16,142 bases of DNA, from positions 1 through 16,142 of the forward strand of contig JAAZBA010000308.1 in NCBI GenBank assembly GCA_012514045.1, read 5' to 3'. The notes beneath the pieces were generated by a model. That model was not told the DNA's origin, ran no database searches, and worked only from the letters and a program-made list of their open reading frames with translations. Position 1 is the first letter of the stretch. Each line of letters begins with the position of its first letter. Both the position numbers and the translations under genes were made by a program. Below are positions 1-7,085 of this stretch, in pieces. Source of the stretch: Clostridiales bacterium. GTDB lineage: Bacteria; Bacillota; Clostridia; Oscillospirales; QAMX01.

Positions 1-1007
1 TCACCGTCGGAGGCTATGTACACAACGTCCTTATAATCAAGCACCTGATCCGGCTGAGGGGTGGACACTATGGGCTTGCCTGTGGCAAGATATTCATAGA
101 ACTTCAGCGGACTTACGTCCTTTGATAATCTGCCTGAACGAAATGGGTTTATGCATACATTGAAGCGGGCAAGATAAGCGGGCAACTCCGCGGGCTGCTT
201 AAGTCCGCAGAAGCGCACATTGGGAAGCTCTCTGAGCTTTCCCAGGTTTACGTTGGGAGGCTCCTTGCCCACAAACACTATTTTATACTCCGGCCGCTCG
301 ATTGCCACTTTCTCTATCACGTCATAATCGATGCAGTCCTGCAATGTGCCGATGAAGCCTATTACGGATCCGTCAAGATCTCTGATATCCTCCGGTACCG
401 CCAGATCCACTCTTCTTGACTCGCTGAAAAGCTCATAGTTTGCGCCGTTGGGAATAAGGTAGGTCTTCTCGTTGTACTCCTTGAGTGTATCGTACAGTCC
501 TGAGGCTGTGGCAAACACCGTGTCGCACGCTTTCGCAAGATCCTGCTCCATTTTATCCACAACCTCCGGGGTTATCTGCCCCTTGTAGCCTGAGTGACGG
601 TCCACACAGTCGTACACAAGAGCGCTGTGTGGCATATGGGACACAAGGTCGCAGCTTGTAGGGGAATAAGTCCAGAGCACAGCATTGTCAAAGCCGTGCT
701 GAGCTGCCTTTTTCTTCACGAAAGAGGCGATAAGGAGCTGATTTATCCTGTTAATAATCCTGAAACGATTGAAAAAGGGCAGTACCGGCGGCAGAGAATA
801 GACCGTTATGTTCTTTGCCGGCTTGTCGGGCTTTTTTCTGTATTCCGAAAGTTTTGAGCGGATGGTAGGGTCTTTAAGCGGTCCGATTATTGATATGGGC
901 GGGTCGAAATATAGGATTTCCGAATCCCTCAGCCTTGTCATAACCTGCTGCTTCCTAGTGGGATATGGACGGAAACTGGAGGTTGACATGCAGATTACTT
1001 TGTTCAT
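1..1007 (-). CDS. Glycosyltransferase, GT-B type (C-terminal end cut by window edge)
   Basis: This frame stays open from an ATG at 1007 to the left edge, giving 335 visible residues with no stop. The protein begins MNKVICMSTSSFRPYPTRKQ and resembles TuaH-like group 1 glycosyltransferases of cell-surface polysaccharide synthesis. Supporting segments in order are a GT-B N-terminal half with VYDCVDRHSGYKG, the linker phrase LIPNGANYELF, a second Rossmann-like start VIGFIGTLQD, and the donor-binding region SPLKFYEYLATGKPIVST. That last segment is the usual sugar-nucleotide site. No membrane segment is obvious, so it is probably cytoplasmic and membrane-associated. The start is favoured by an AGGAG site about 10 nt upstream; the nearby ATG at 1016 is in another frame and soon stops. 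It follows the DHHW gene by 16 nt, so it is in the same operon. Donor and acceptor sugars are unknown. Confidence 0.85.
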   Translation of the reverse strand, partial: MNKVICMSTSSFRPYPTRKQQVMTRLRDSEILYFDPPISIIGPLKDPTIRSKLSEYRKKPDKPAKNITVYSLPPVLPFFNRFRIINRINQLLIASFVKKKAAQHGFDNAVLWTYSPTSCDLVSHMPHSALVYDCVDRHSGYKGQITPEVVDKMEQDLAKACDTVFATASGLYDTLKEYNEKTYLIPNGANYELFSESRRVDLAVPEDIRDLDGSVIGFIGTLQDCIDYDVIEKVAIERPEYKIVFVGKEPPNVNLGKLRELPNVRFCGLKQPAELPAYLARFNVCINPFRSGRLSKDVSPLKFYEYLATGKPIVSTPQPDQVLDYKDVVYIASDG

Positions 1008-1017
1008 TGGCATTCAT

Positions 1018-1022
1018 CTCCT
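1018..1022 (-). promoter_or_regulatory. Ribosome binding site deciding the glycosyltransferase start
   Basis: AGGAG on the minus strand lies about 10 nt before the ATG at 1007, straddling the gap just after the stop of the DHHW gene. It supports the ATG at 1007 in preference to the out-of-frame ATG at 1016, which would overlap the site and meets a stop after about 20 codons. Confidence 0.6.
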
Positions 1023-1023
1023 G

Positions 1024-2478
1024 TCAGTACGTGAGCAAAGCCTCCAGGCTTTGCCTGTGTTTCTTTGTTGCCGCCGCGAAGGCGTTGTTTATGATTATAA
1101 CGTCTGTTATATTCTTTTTTTCAATAAGTTCCTTCACATTCAGTCTGTAGTAGCGCAGATCCACAACGTACACATTGTCGTAGTTAGGTATAAGGTACGG
1201 AGCAAAGGAGTTTCCATAGGACTCTTTTATTACCAAAACGTTCCTTCCGTTTGAGGATTCCAGGTTGTCAATGTCAAACCTGGGGTAATCGCCGTAAAGA
1301 TAAACGGAATAGGCATTTACGCTCTTGGCGAAGGTAGCAAGCACCGGGGTATCGATGGCATAGCTTTGGGCATCTTTTTCATAACGGCTGCTCTTTGTCT
1401 CCACCGGCACATGACAATATTCCACATAGTCCGGGGTTTTAGCAAGCTCGGGATCACGGGTGGAAGAATAAAGCGTCCCCAGAAAATCGTCTATTCTTCC
1501 TTTTTCGTATTTGTCGTAATCAAGTGGCGTAAAGCCTGCACGTTGGCAAAAGGCGGTGTAACCGTAATAGGCCCCCAGACCTGTCCAGTGGTGATCGGTG
1601 CGGAAGTATATATATTCGTCCTTGTGCTCCTTTAGGACAGAAAGCACATCCACGTAGAGTACATCGGGATTAAGGCAGGAATAAGCATGCTCAATGAGTG
1701 GCTGCTGAGGCTCGGAGGAGTCCCTGTATTTCTTCGGCAGGAAAAACTCAGCCGAAGAGGGCACAATAATGCTGTAAAGCGTTACATCACCTGGAAGTTC
1801 ATCTCTGAATCTGTTAATAACATTTGCGTAACTCTCCATCGCAGCCTCGTTGCCGCCGTAGATTTCAAAGGCGATGTTGCCGTAAATAAACACCGCTCCG
1901 CTTCTCTCAAGCTCAAAAAGCGGTTCCTCTTCTATCTCCTCAAGGGGAGCCTTTTCTGTTTCTTTCTTCTCTTCAACAGCGGGGGCGGCGGTCTCTGTTT
2001 TTACAGAGTCTGTTTTTACAGGGTCTGTTTTTACAGGCTTTGTGTCCGTCTTGGGAAGCTCTTTTTTCTCTTCCTTCTTTACCGGGTTAGGAAGAACGGT
2101 TTTGTTCATGTCTTCCTTCTCCGGCGCCTCAATCTTTGTCTTTTCTTCCTCATTCTCCACCTCGGAGGCAGCGGTCGTGGTGGTGACTATTCTCACATCA
2201 TCGAAGCGCACCCCGTGGAGACTTTCTATGGTGTTGGCAAGCTCCACAAATTTATCACGGAAGGGGAACGTGTCAGCGTAGAAAGCCTCAAAGTTACGGG
2301 AAAACTCTCCGGAAAGCACGCTTTCAACAGTAGCTGTCGGGCATGAAGCAAGCTCCCTGCGTTCCACCTCGGAAACTGTCTGCTTCGGCAGCAGAATCGA
2401 CAGCAATCCGAACAGGGATATTATGATGAACATAGCGATAATGGAGCAAAATCTGATGTTTAATACTTTCTTTTTCAT
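1024..2478 (-). CDS. DHHW-family membrane-anchored SGNH-like protein (AlgX/AlgJ-like)
   Basis: This 484-residue protein has a short basic start and one membrane segment at about residues 9-30, with no lipobox, so the rest is probably outside the cell. The family-defining motif TDHHW is at residues 294-298 and supplies the Asp and His of an AlgX/AlgJ-type catalytic site. A likely Ser nucleophile lies in KESYGNSF (418-425), most probably S420. In known systems such proteins act with an MBOAT partner to O-acetylate an exported polysaccharide, and the MBOAT gene is 13 nt upstream here. Between the anchor and the catalytic domain, residues about 98-190 form a low-complexity Lys/Glu/Thr/Pro linker, which may span the wall. 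The ribosome site is weak, suggesting translation coupled to the MBOAT gene. The acyl group and target glycan are unknown. Confidence 0.88.
   Translation of the reverse strand: MKKKVLNIRFCSIIAMFIIISLFGLLSILLPKQTVSEVERRELASCPTATVESVLSGEFSRNFEAFYADTFPFRDKFVELANTIESLHGVRFDDVRIVTTTTAASEVENEEEKTKIEAPEKEDMNKTVLPNPVKKEEKKELPKTDTKPVKTDPVKTDSVKTETAAPAVEEKKETEKAPLEEIEEEPLFELERSGAVFIYGNIAFEIYGGNEAAMESYANVINRFRDELPGDVTLYSIIVPSSAEFFLPKKYRDSSEPQQPLIEHAYSCLNPDVLYVDVLSVLKEHKDEYIYFRTDHHWTGLGAYYGYTAFCQRAGFTPLDYDKYEKGRIDDFLGTLYSSTRDPELAKTPDYVEYCHVPVETKSSRYEKDAQSYAIDTPVLATFAKSVNAYSVYLYGDYPRFDIDNLESSNGRNVLVIKESYGNSFAPYLIPNYDNVYVVDLRYYRLNVKELIEKKNITDVIIINNAFAAATKKHRQSLEALLTY
1994..2038 (-). repeat. Three tandem 15-bp repeats inside the DHHW gene
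   Basis: Three in-frame 15-bp copies (TCTGTTTTTACAG plus two variable bases on the plus strand) follow head to tail. They encode the KTDPV, KTDSV and KTETA-like pentapeptides of the linker near residues 147-162. Because the unit is a multiple of three, gain or loss of copies would change linker length without a frameshift. Confidence 0.85.
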
Positions 2479-2491
2479 TCTCTGTTACCGT

Positions 2492-3886
2492 CTAAAATCT
2501 GAAATACAAAAAAGGATTGTAGCTCTCTCCCACAAGTGAAGCGGCGGAGGCTATAAAAAGGATTATACTGCCTGTAGTAGTAAGGCAGGAAGCGAGAACC
2601 GGACTTTTTTTCTCAAGAAATGAATGTATCCTTGGCAAAACAGGTACGCAGCAAATGCAGGAGACGAGGATAAAAAATATATTGTTCATAAGCACCGCTC
2701 CGAAGGTTGAGGTGTGGAATACTCCCGAAGAGCCCAGCATAACAAGCACATACTGCCACGCCTCGGATATATCGGTAAAATAGAACAGCACCCAGCCGAA
2801 GATGACCACAACAAGCGTACCTATGAGTCTTATAAAGGAGGGGAGTTTTTCTCCCACTTTAAGAAGGAACAGTTTTTCAAGAATAATAAACACGCCGTAG
2901 TAGGCGCCCCAGGCAATGAAGTTCCAGGAAGCCCCGTGCCATAAGCCGGTAAGAAGCCACACTATTGCCAGGTTCAGGTACTGATGACGATATTTGCCTC
3001 CCAAAGGTATATATACATAGTCTCGGAAGAAGCTTGAAAGGGAGATATGCCACCGCCTCCAGAATTCCGTTATGCTCTTTGAAATGTAGGGGTAGTTGAA
3101 GTTCTCCGGGTATTTAAAGCCGAATATTCTCCCCAGTCCTATGGCCATATCGGAATAACCGGAGAAGTCGAAATAAATTTGCATCATATACATAAATGCT
3201 CCGAACCAAGCCGCAGTAACGGGAAGAGAGGCTATGTCGCCTTTCATGTATCCGCTTGCCAGCTTTCCCGCCATGTTGGCGATGAGCACCTTTTTCCCCA
3301 GTCCTACACAGAAACGGGCGGCTCCGTAGTATATGCCACTGAGGGTGGATTTCCTCTGCTTTATCTCCGCCGCCACGTCGGTATAGCGCACGATCGGCCC
3401 CGCTATAAGCTGGGGATACATGGACAGATACAGGAGATAGTTGTGATACTTCTTCGCCGCCTCCACTTTTCCTCTGTAGACATCCAGCACATAGGAAAGA
3501 GTCTGAAAAGTGTAGAAGGAGATGCCGATTGGAAGCTTAAACTCCGGCACGGGGATTAAAATCCCGAATACGGTGTTAATGTTCGACACAATAAAACCGG
3601 AGTACTTGAATGTTATAAGAAGTCCGAGATTCACAACAATGGAAAAAATTAGCGGCAGCTTCGAAAGCCTTGTTCCCCGCAGTTTTTCGATAGTTCGGCC
3701 GTTGAAGTAGTCAAGTGTAGCGCTGAGGATAAGCAGCAAAACCCAAACCGGCTCACCCCAAGCGTAGAAAAAGAGGGAGAACACAATCAGCACGATATTT
3801 CTGTATGTTATATTCTTTGACACGAAATACAGCAGTATGTTCAGCGGAAGAAAGAGATAGATAAAGACAAGACTTGCGAATACCAT
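2492..3886 (-). CDS. MBOAT family O-acyltransferase (AlgI/DltB-like)
   Basis: This 464-residue polytopic membrane protein has about nine to eleven hydrophobic segments and the usual length for AlgI-like proteins. Family signatures are IYFDFSGYSDMAIGLGRIFG (237-256), FWRRWHISLSSFFRDYVYIP (275-294) and GLWHGASWNFIAWG (314-327). H317 is the conserved MBOAT catalytic His, and H280 is the accessory His. Such proteins move an acyl group, usually acetyl, across the membrane toward a surface polymer or toward an SGNH-type partner. The neighbouring DHHW gene matches that pairing. DltB is a possible alternative, but no dltA, dltC or dltD is nearby, so a glycan O-acetylase is preferred. The start has a strong AAGGAGAG site a few bases upstream, in an 18-nt gap after the lipoprotein gene. 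Confidence 0.92.
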   Translation of the reverse strand: MVFASLVFIYLFLPLNILLYFVSKNITYRNIVLIVFSLFFYAWGEPVWVLLLILSATLDYFNGRTIEKLRGTRLSKLPLIFSIVVNLGLLITFKYSGFIVSNINTVFGILIPVPEFKLPIGISFYTFQTLSYVLDVYRGKVEAAKKYHNYLLYLSMYPQLIAGPIVRYTDVAAEIKQRKSTLSGIYYGAARFCVGLGKKVLIANMAGKLASGYMKGDIASLPVTAAWFGAFMYMMQIYFDFSGYSDMAIGLGRIFGFKYPENFNYPYISKSITEFWRRWHISLSSFFRDYVYIPLGGKYRHQYLNLAIVWLLTGLWHGASWNFIAWGAYYGVFIILEKLFLLKVGEKLPSFIRLIGTLVVVIFGWVLFYFTDISEAWQYVLVMLGSSGVFHTSTFGAVLMNNIFFILVSCICCVPVLPRIHSFLEKKSPVLASCLTTTGSIILFIASAASLVGESYNPFLYFRF

Positions 3887-3904
3887 GTGTTCTCTCCTTG
3901 TTGA

Positions 3905-5356
3905 TCAGTTAATCTGTTCCGCCCGTTTCCAGGTTCCGATATGCGCAAGGCTGTCTTCGTTTCCGAAGGACACCTCCGTAAGGTCTCCGGGATGGGTATG
4001 GTATTTGACGGTTTCGTGGCAGATAGGGGTAATTATGCACTCCGAGGTAATTTTTTTGTTCAAGACCAAACTGGCGCTTTTTTTATCGTGGAGGGGTGCC
4101 GCGATAAAGCTCTCAAGCTCCGTCTCCAAGTCTGTGTACCCTGTATATTCAATGAGCTTTCCCGGGGACAGGTCTTCCGGAAGCTGCCACGCTGCAACCG
4201 CCATTTCATAGTCCCCCGTTTCGATTCTGTTTTCAAAGGTTTCCCATTTGACCTTTTCAACCGAGGCTGCAATTCCGATATTTTCAAGATTCTCCGCAAT
4301 TCTCTCCGCAGCCGCGATTCTCATAGAGTTTTCCTCGCTTACGAGAATTGTCACATTTTTATCTTTCCATTCCGCCTTTTGGATTTCTGGCGGAATGCTG
4401 TAGGCATAGGTATATCGGGGAAAGACGCAGTCGCTGTACTCAGCGGCTTCGCCATAGACCTCTGCCACAGACTTGTCTACCCCCTGAGAAAGGCATATCC
4501 TCTCTTCAACACCAAGCTTCCGGACGTTGTATATCACGCAGTTTAGCCGTCTCGTAGCGCAGCTTTTCGTGTCGTACAGTCCCCTGTAATGCACCGCGCT
4601 TGTGGCGGCGGGAAGCGACACCGCAAGATCGGTGTCTTTTGAGCCGAAGGAGTATATTGTATCCTCGAGGCTTTCCACCGCTGTAAGCTCAATACGGTCA
4701 AGCTCATAATCCTCCATACAGGCAAGATAGATCTTTTCACCCTCAGCTATCCTGTAGTCACCCGTTCCGTCGGGATATTCCTGCTCCCCTGAATCCTCTG
4801 GGATTATGGGGCAGATAAGCCTTGCGGGCAGGGATCCGTCAGGATATAGAAGAGTAGCCTTAACCGCATATATCCCCTCAGCCGTAAGTTCGCCCACAGA
4901 GGGTATGCTTTCAAGCTGAAGGTTCAGGGAATATATAACATCCGAGGAGGTAACTCTCTTTCCTGTGCGGTTAAAACAGTCCTCTCTGAGGGTAAACACA
5001 TAGCTTTCTCCATCGTATGTATAGCTTTCGCAAAGGTCGCAGACAGGAAAGCAGGTGTCGGTAAGGTGAAAGAGCCCCTCATGTGTCAGGCTTGTAATGA
5101 GTTTATTGTAAACTCCCCTTGCCTTTACGGGGTTCAGACCATCGGCAGTGTCATAACACAGGGCAAAAACACTGTCGATCTCCCTTATGTAGGTTACCGG
5201 CAGAAGTTCTGCTTCCTTTGCCTCCTCCGCTCTTTTTCTCGCCTCATTTGCCTGCCTCGACTCCTCAACCAGCTCCGCGATGTCCTCTTTCATATCGCAG
5301 CCCGACAGAGTCAGCGCAATAAAAAGAGCGATTATTATTGCCCGAAGGTATTTCAT
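3905..5356 (-). CDS. Extracytoplasmic solute-binding lipoprotein, family 5 (peptide/nickel type)
   Basis: This 483-residue protein starts with a lipoprotein signal, MKYLRAIIIALFIALTLSGC, with the lipobox LSGC and the acylated Cys at residue 20. Residues about 22-52 are charged and Ala/Glu/Lys-rich, likely a helical stalk or short coiled coil. The family-5 domain shows the pattern YVFTLREDCFNRTGKRVTSS (119-138) followed by DVIYSL, the equivalent of the common FTLR-x-GTPVTAEDVVYSL segment, and the later PDGTGDYRI (195-203). The protein is somewhat short for the family and rich in Cys. No ABC permease or ATPase gene is in the window, so it is an orphan binding protein here. Its ATG overlaps the stop of the phosphotransferase gene as ATGA, which implies translational coupling. 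The ligand is unknown; it could bind a peptide, oligosaccharide or precursor linked to the surface glycan. Confidence 0.82.
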   Translation of the reverse strand: MKYLRAIIIALFIALTLSGCDMKEDIAELVEESRQANEARKRAEEAKEAELLPVTYIREIDSVFALCYDTADGLNPVKARGVYNKLITSLTHEGLFHLTDTCFPVCDLCESYTYDGESYVFTLREDCFNRTGKRVTSSDVIYSLNLQLESIPSVGELTAEGIYAVKATLLYPDGSLPARLICPIIPEDSGEQEYPDGTGDYRIAEGEKIYLACMEDYELDRIELTAVESLEDTIYSFGSKDTDLAVSLPAATSAVHYRGLYDTKSCATRRLNCVIYNVRKLGVEERICLSQGVDKSVAEVYGEAAEYSDCVFPRYTYAYSIPPEIQKAEWKDKNVTILVSEENSMRIAAAERIAENLENIGIAASVEKVKWETFENRIETGDYEMAVAAWQLPEDLSPGKLIEYTGYTDLETELESFIAAPLHDKKSASLVLNKKITSECIITPICHETVKYHTHPGDLTEVSFGNEDSLAHIGTWKRAEQIN

Positions 5357-6849
5357 TTCTCGTCAAGCGCCTCGTGCAGCGCATCCACGAGAATTTTCAT
5401 AGTCTTGAGCCTTGCGTATTTCTTGTCGTTCGACTCAATTACATGCCACGGAGCGAAATCCGTAGAGGTGTACGTAAGCATATCATCCACCGCTACCTTG
5501 TAAAGATCCCACTTATCCCTGTTGCGCCAGTCCTCTTCGTTTATCTTCCAGCGCTTTTCCTCCGTTTCTTCACGCGCTCTGAAGCGCCTGAGCTGCTCGT
5601 CCTTATCAATATGGAGCCAGAATTTGAGAATCACCGTGCCTCTGTCATACAGCATTTTTTCAAACTCGTTCATCTCTTGGTAAGCCTGTCTCCAGCGAAT
5701 TTCCGTACAGAAACCCTCTATACGCTCCACCATAACCCTACCGTACCATGTTCTGTCGAATATGGCTATATGGCCGTCCTTTGGGAGCTGACGCCAAAAT
5801 CTCCACAGGTAATGATGCTCGATTTCCAGCTTCGTCGGCGCGGCTATCGGGATGACATCGTAGCCTCTCGCGTCAAGGGAGCGGGCGATTCTCTTTATAT
5901 TTCCGCCCTTGCCTGCCGCATCCCAGCCCTCATAGCAGATAACAACCGTGATTTTTTTCATATACAGCTTATTATGCAGCTTTGACAGCTCATCCTGATA
6001 GTTTTTAAGGATCTTTTTGTAGCTGTCGTCGGATATTGTCTTTGTCAGATCATATTCTTCCAGCTTTTTTGCGGGTATAATTTTGAAATTACCTCCGGTT
6101 ATCTCGGGAAGCGTAACCGGCTCTTCACTGCGCTTCTTTTCCAGAGCCTTTTCAATGGCGTCTGCCACTATCTCGAATGTTTTCACGTTGCGATAGCGGT
6201 AATCCTCCGCGTCCACCACGTACCATGGGGCGTTTTCAGTGTCAGTGCGCTCGATGGCTTCCGAAAAGGCCTTAAATTGCTGCTTATACTGCTCATTGTG
6301 CTTAAGGTCACGGGAAGTCACTCTCCAGGAGGTTTCCGGGGAGGACATTAGCCTTTCGAATCTCTCTTTCTGCTCCGCCGCGCTTATATGCAGGAACACC
6401 TTTATAACACAATATCCGTCATCTGTCAGCTGGCGCTCAAAAACATTGATGTCGTTTATCATTCTGTTAAAGGTATTTTTATTCATGTCGTCATCCACCC
6501 TGTCAACAGTGACAGGGGTATACCAGCTTCTGTCCAGTACGGCGATTTTGCCGTACTCCGGCAGCTTCAGCCAGAAACGATAAAGCCAGGGACGCCTTAT
6601 TTCGCTGGGCTCAGGCCTGCCTATGTTATATACACGAAAGCCTCTGGGATCCCAGTTGAGGATAAGCTCGCTGATAAGGCTTCCCTTGCCGGAGGCGCCG
6701 AAACCTTCGACCAGGACAATAACCGGCAGCTTTTCCCTGCTCACCTCCTGAGACAGTCTCGCGAGTCTCGACTTGAGGGGAGTTACAAAGTTCTTGTATT
6801 CGTCCTTTGTAAGCTGACGCCCGATTTCGCGGCTTTCAATTATTTTCAT
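5353..6849 (-). CDS. pap: Polyphosphate:AMP phosphotransferase, two PPK2 domains (class II)
   Basis: This 498-residue protein is two PPK2 domains in tandem, the usual length for polyphosphate:AMP phosphotransferases, which use polyphosphate to turn AMP into ADP in the cytoplasm. The N domain (about 1-235) has Walker A EGFGASGKGS (48-57) and Walker B LDRSWY (105-110). The C domain (about 265-498) has EGWDAAGKGG (307-316), FDRTWYGRVMVER (364-376) and a basic lid near RRFRAREETEEKRWKI (421-436). The N domain has WYTPVTVDRV where the C domain has WYGRVMVERI, so one key Arg position differs; in known two-domain enzymes the C domain is the active one. It is the first gene of the minus operon, with a GAGG ribosome site and a good promoter upstream. 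No ppk1 or ppx is visible. Nucleoside diphosphate specificity cannot be excluded. Confidence 0.92.
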   Translation of the reverse strand: MKIIESREIGRQLTKDEYKNFVTPLKSRLARLSQEVSREKLPVIVLVEGFGASGKGSLISELILNWDPRGFRVYNIGRPEPSEIRRPWLYRFWLKLPEYGKIAVLDRSWYTPVTVDRVDDDMNKNTFNRMINDINVFERQLTDDGYCVIKVFLHISAAEQKERFERLMSSPETSWRVTSRDLKHNEQYKQQFKAFSEAIERTDTENAPWYVVDAEDYRYRNVKTFEIVADAIEKALEKKRSEEPVTLPEITGGNFKIIPAKKLEEYDLTKTISDDSYKKILKNYQDELSKLHNKLYMKKITVVICYEGWDAAGKGGNIKRIARSLDARGYDVIPIAAPTKLEIEHHYLWRFWRQLPKDGHIAIFDRTWYGRVMVERIEGFCTEIRWRQAYQEMNEFEKMLYDRGTVILKFWLHIDKDEQLRRFRAREETEEKRWKINEEDWRNRDKWDLYKVAVDDMLTYTSTDFAPWHVIESNDKKYARLKTMKILVDALHEALDEK

Positions 6850-6902
6850 GTCAATTCCTCATTTCATTTTAAGGCTGTGTATTATATAAACCATACATAT
6901 TA

Positions 6903-6931
6903 ATTATACATCAAATGCGAAAAATTACAAG
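6903..6931 (-). promoter_or_regulatory. Sigma70-type promoter for the pap operon
   Basis: On the minus strand, TTGTAA (6926-6931) is followed by a 17-nt spacer and a consensus TATAAT (6903-6908). Transcription would start near 6896, leaving a leader of about 45 nt before the ATG at 6849. A second TATAAT at 6881-6886 has a poorer upstream box (GTATAA) and may be an alternative start. Confidence 0.65.
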
Positions 6932-7002
6932 AATAACTTTCATGCTTCGGTTGGTTTTTTGACGTATTGCATATTATTTTCCCCGCAGGGGCAAATTCGG
7001 AC

Positions 7003-7030
7003 TTGAAAAATACTTATGTTGTGGTAAAAT
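7003..7030 (+). promoter_or_regulatory. Sigma70-type promoter for the lipoprotein/two-component operon
   Basis: TTGAAA (7003-7008) and TAAAAT (7025-7030) are separated by 16 nt, giving a predicted start near 7037 and a leader of about 50 nt. A small inverted repeat, CCCC-GCA-GGGG (6981-6991), lies just upstream of the -35 box and could be a regulator site, though it is too short to be sure. Confidence 0.6.
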
Positions 7031-7085
7031 GATAATGGAGTATGTTACATATATCTTATATTGTGTTTCTTAATAGGTTTTATAT

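Larger units (their letters stand above)
6850..7085. other. Divergent intergenic region
   Basis: This 236-bp AT-rich gap separates the two divergent operons. The two promoters point away from each other, with their -35 boxes about 70 bp apart, leaving room for shared regulation. No open reading frame, RNA gene or riboswitch-like element was recognised. Confidence 0.7.

Noticed and set aside
1687..2346. 219-codon plus-strand open frame
   Set aside because: It is antisense to the DHHW gene, rich in Phe/Leu/Cys runs that mirror the Lys/Glu linker, and has no family features.
5338..5985. 215-codon plus-strand open frame
   Set aside because: It is antisense to the C-terminal PPK2 domain and crosses the gene boundary without any recognisable domain.
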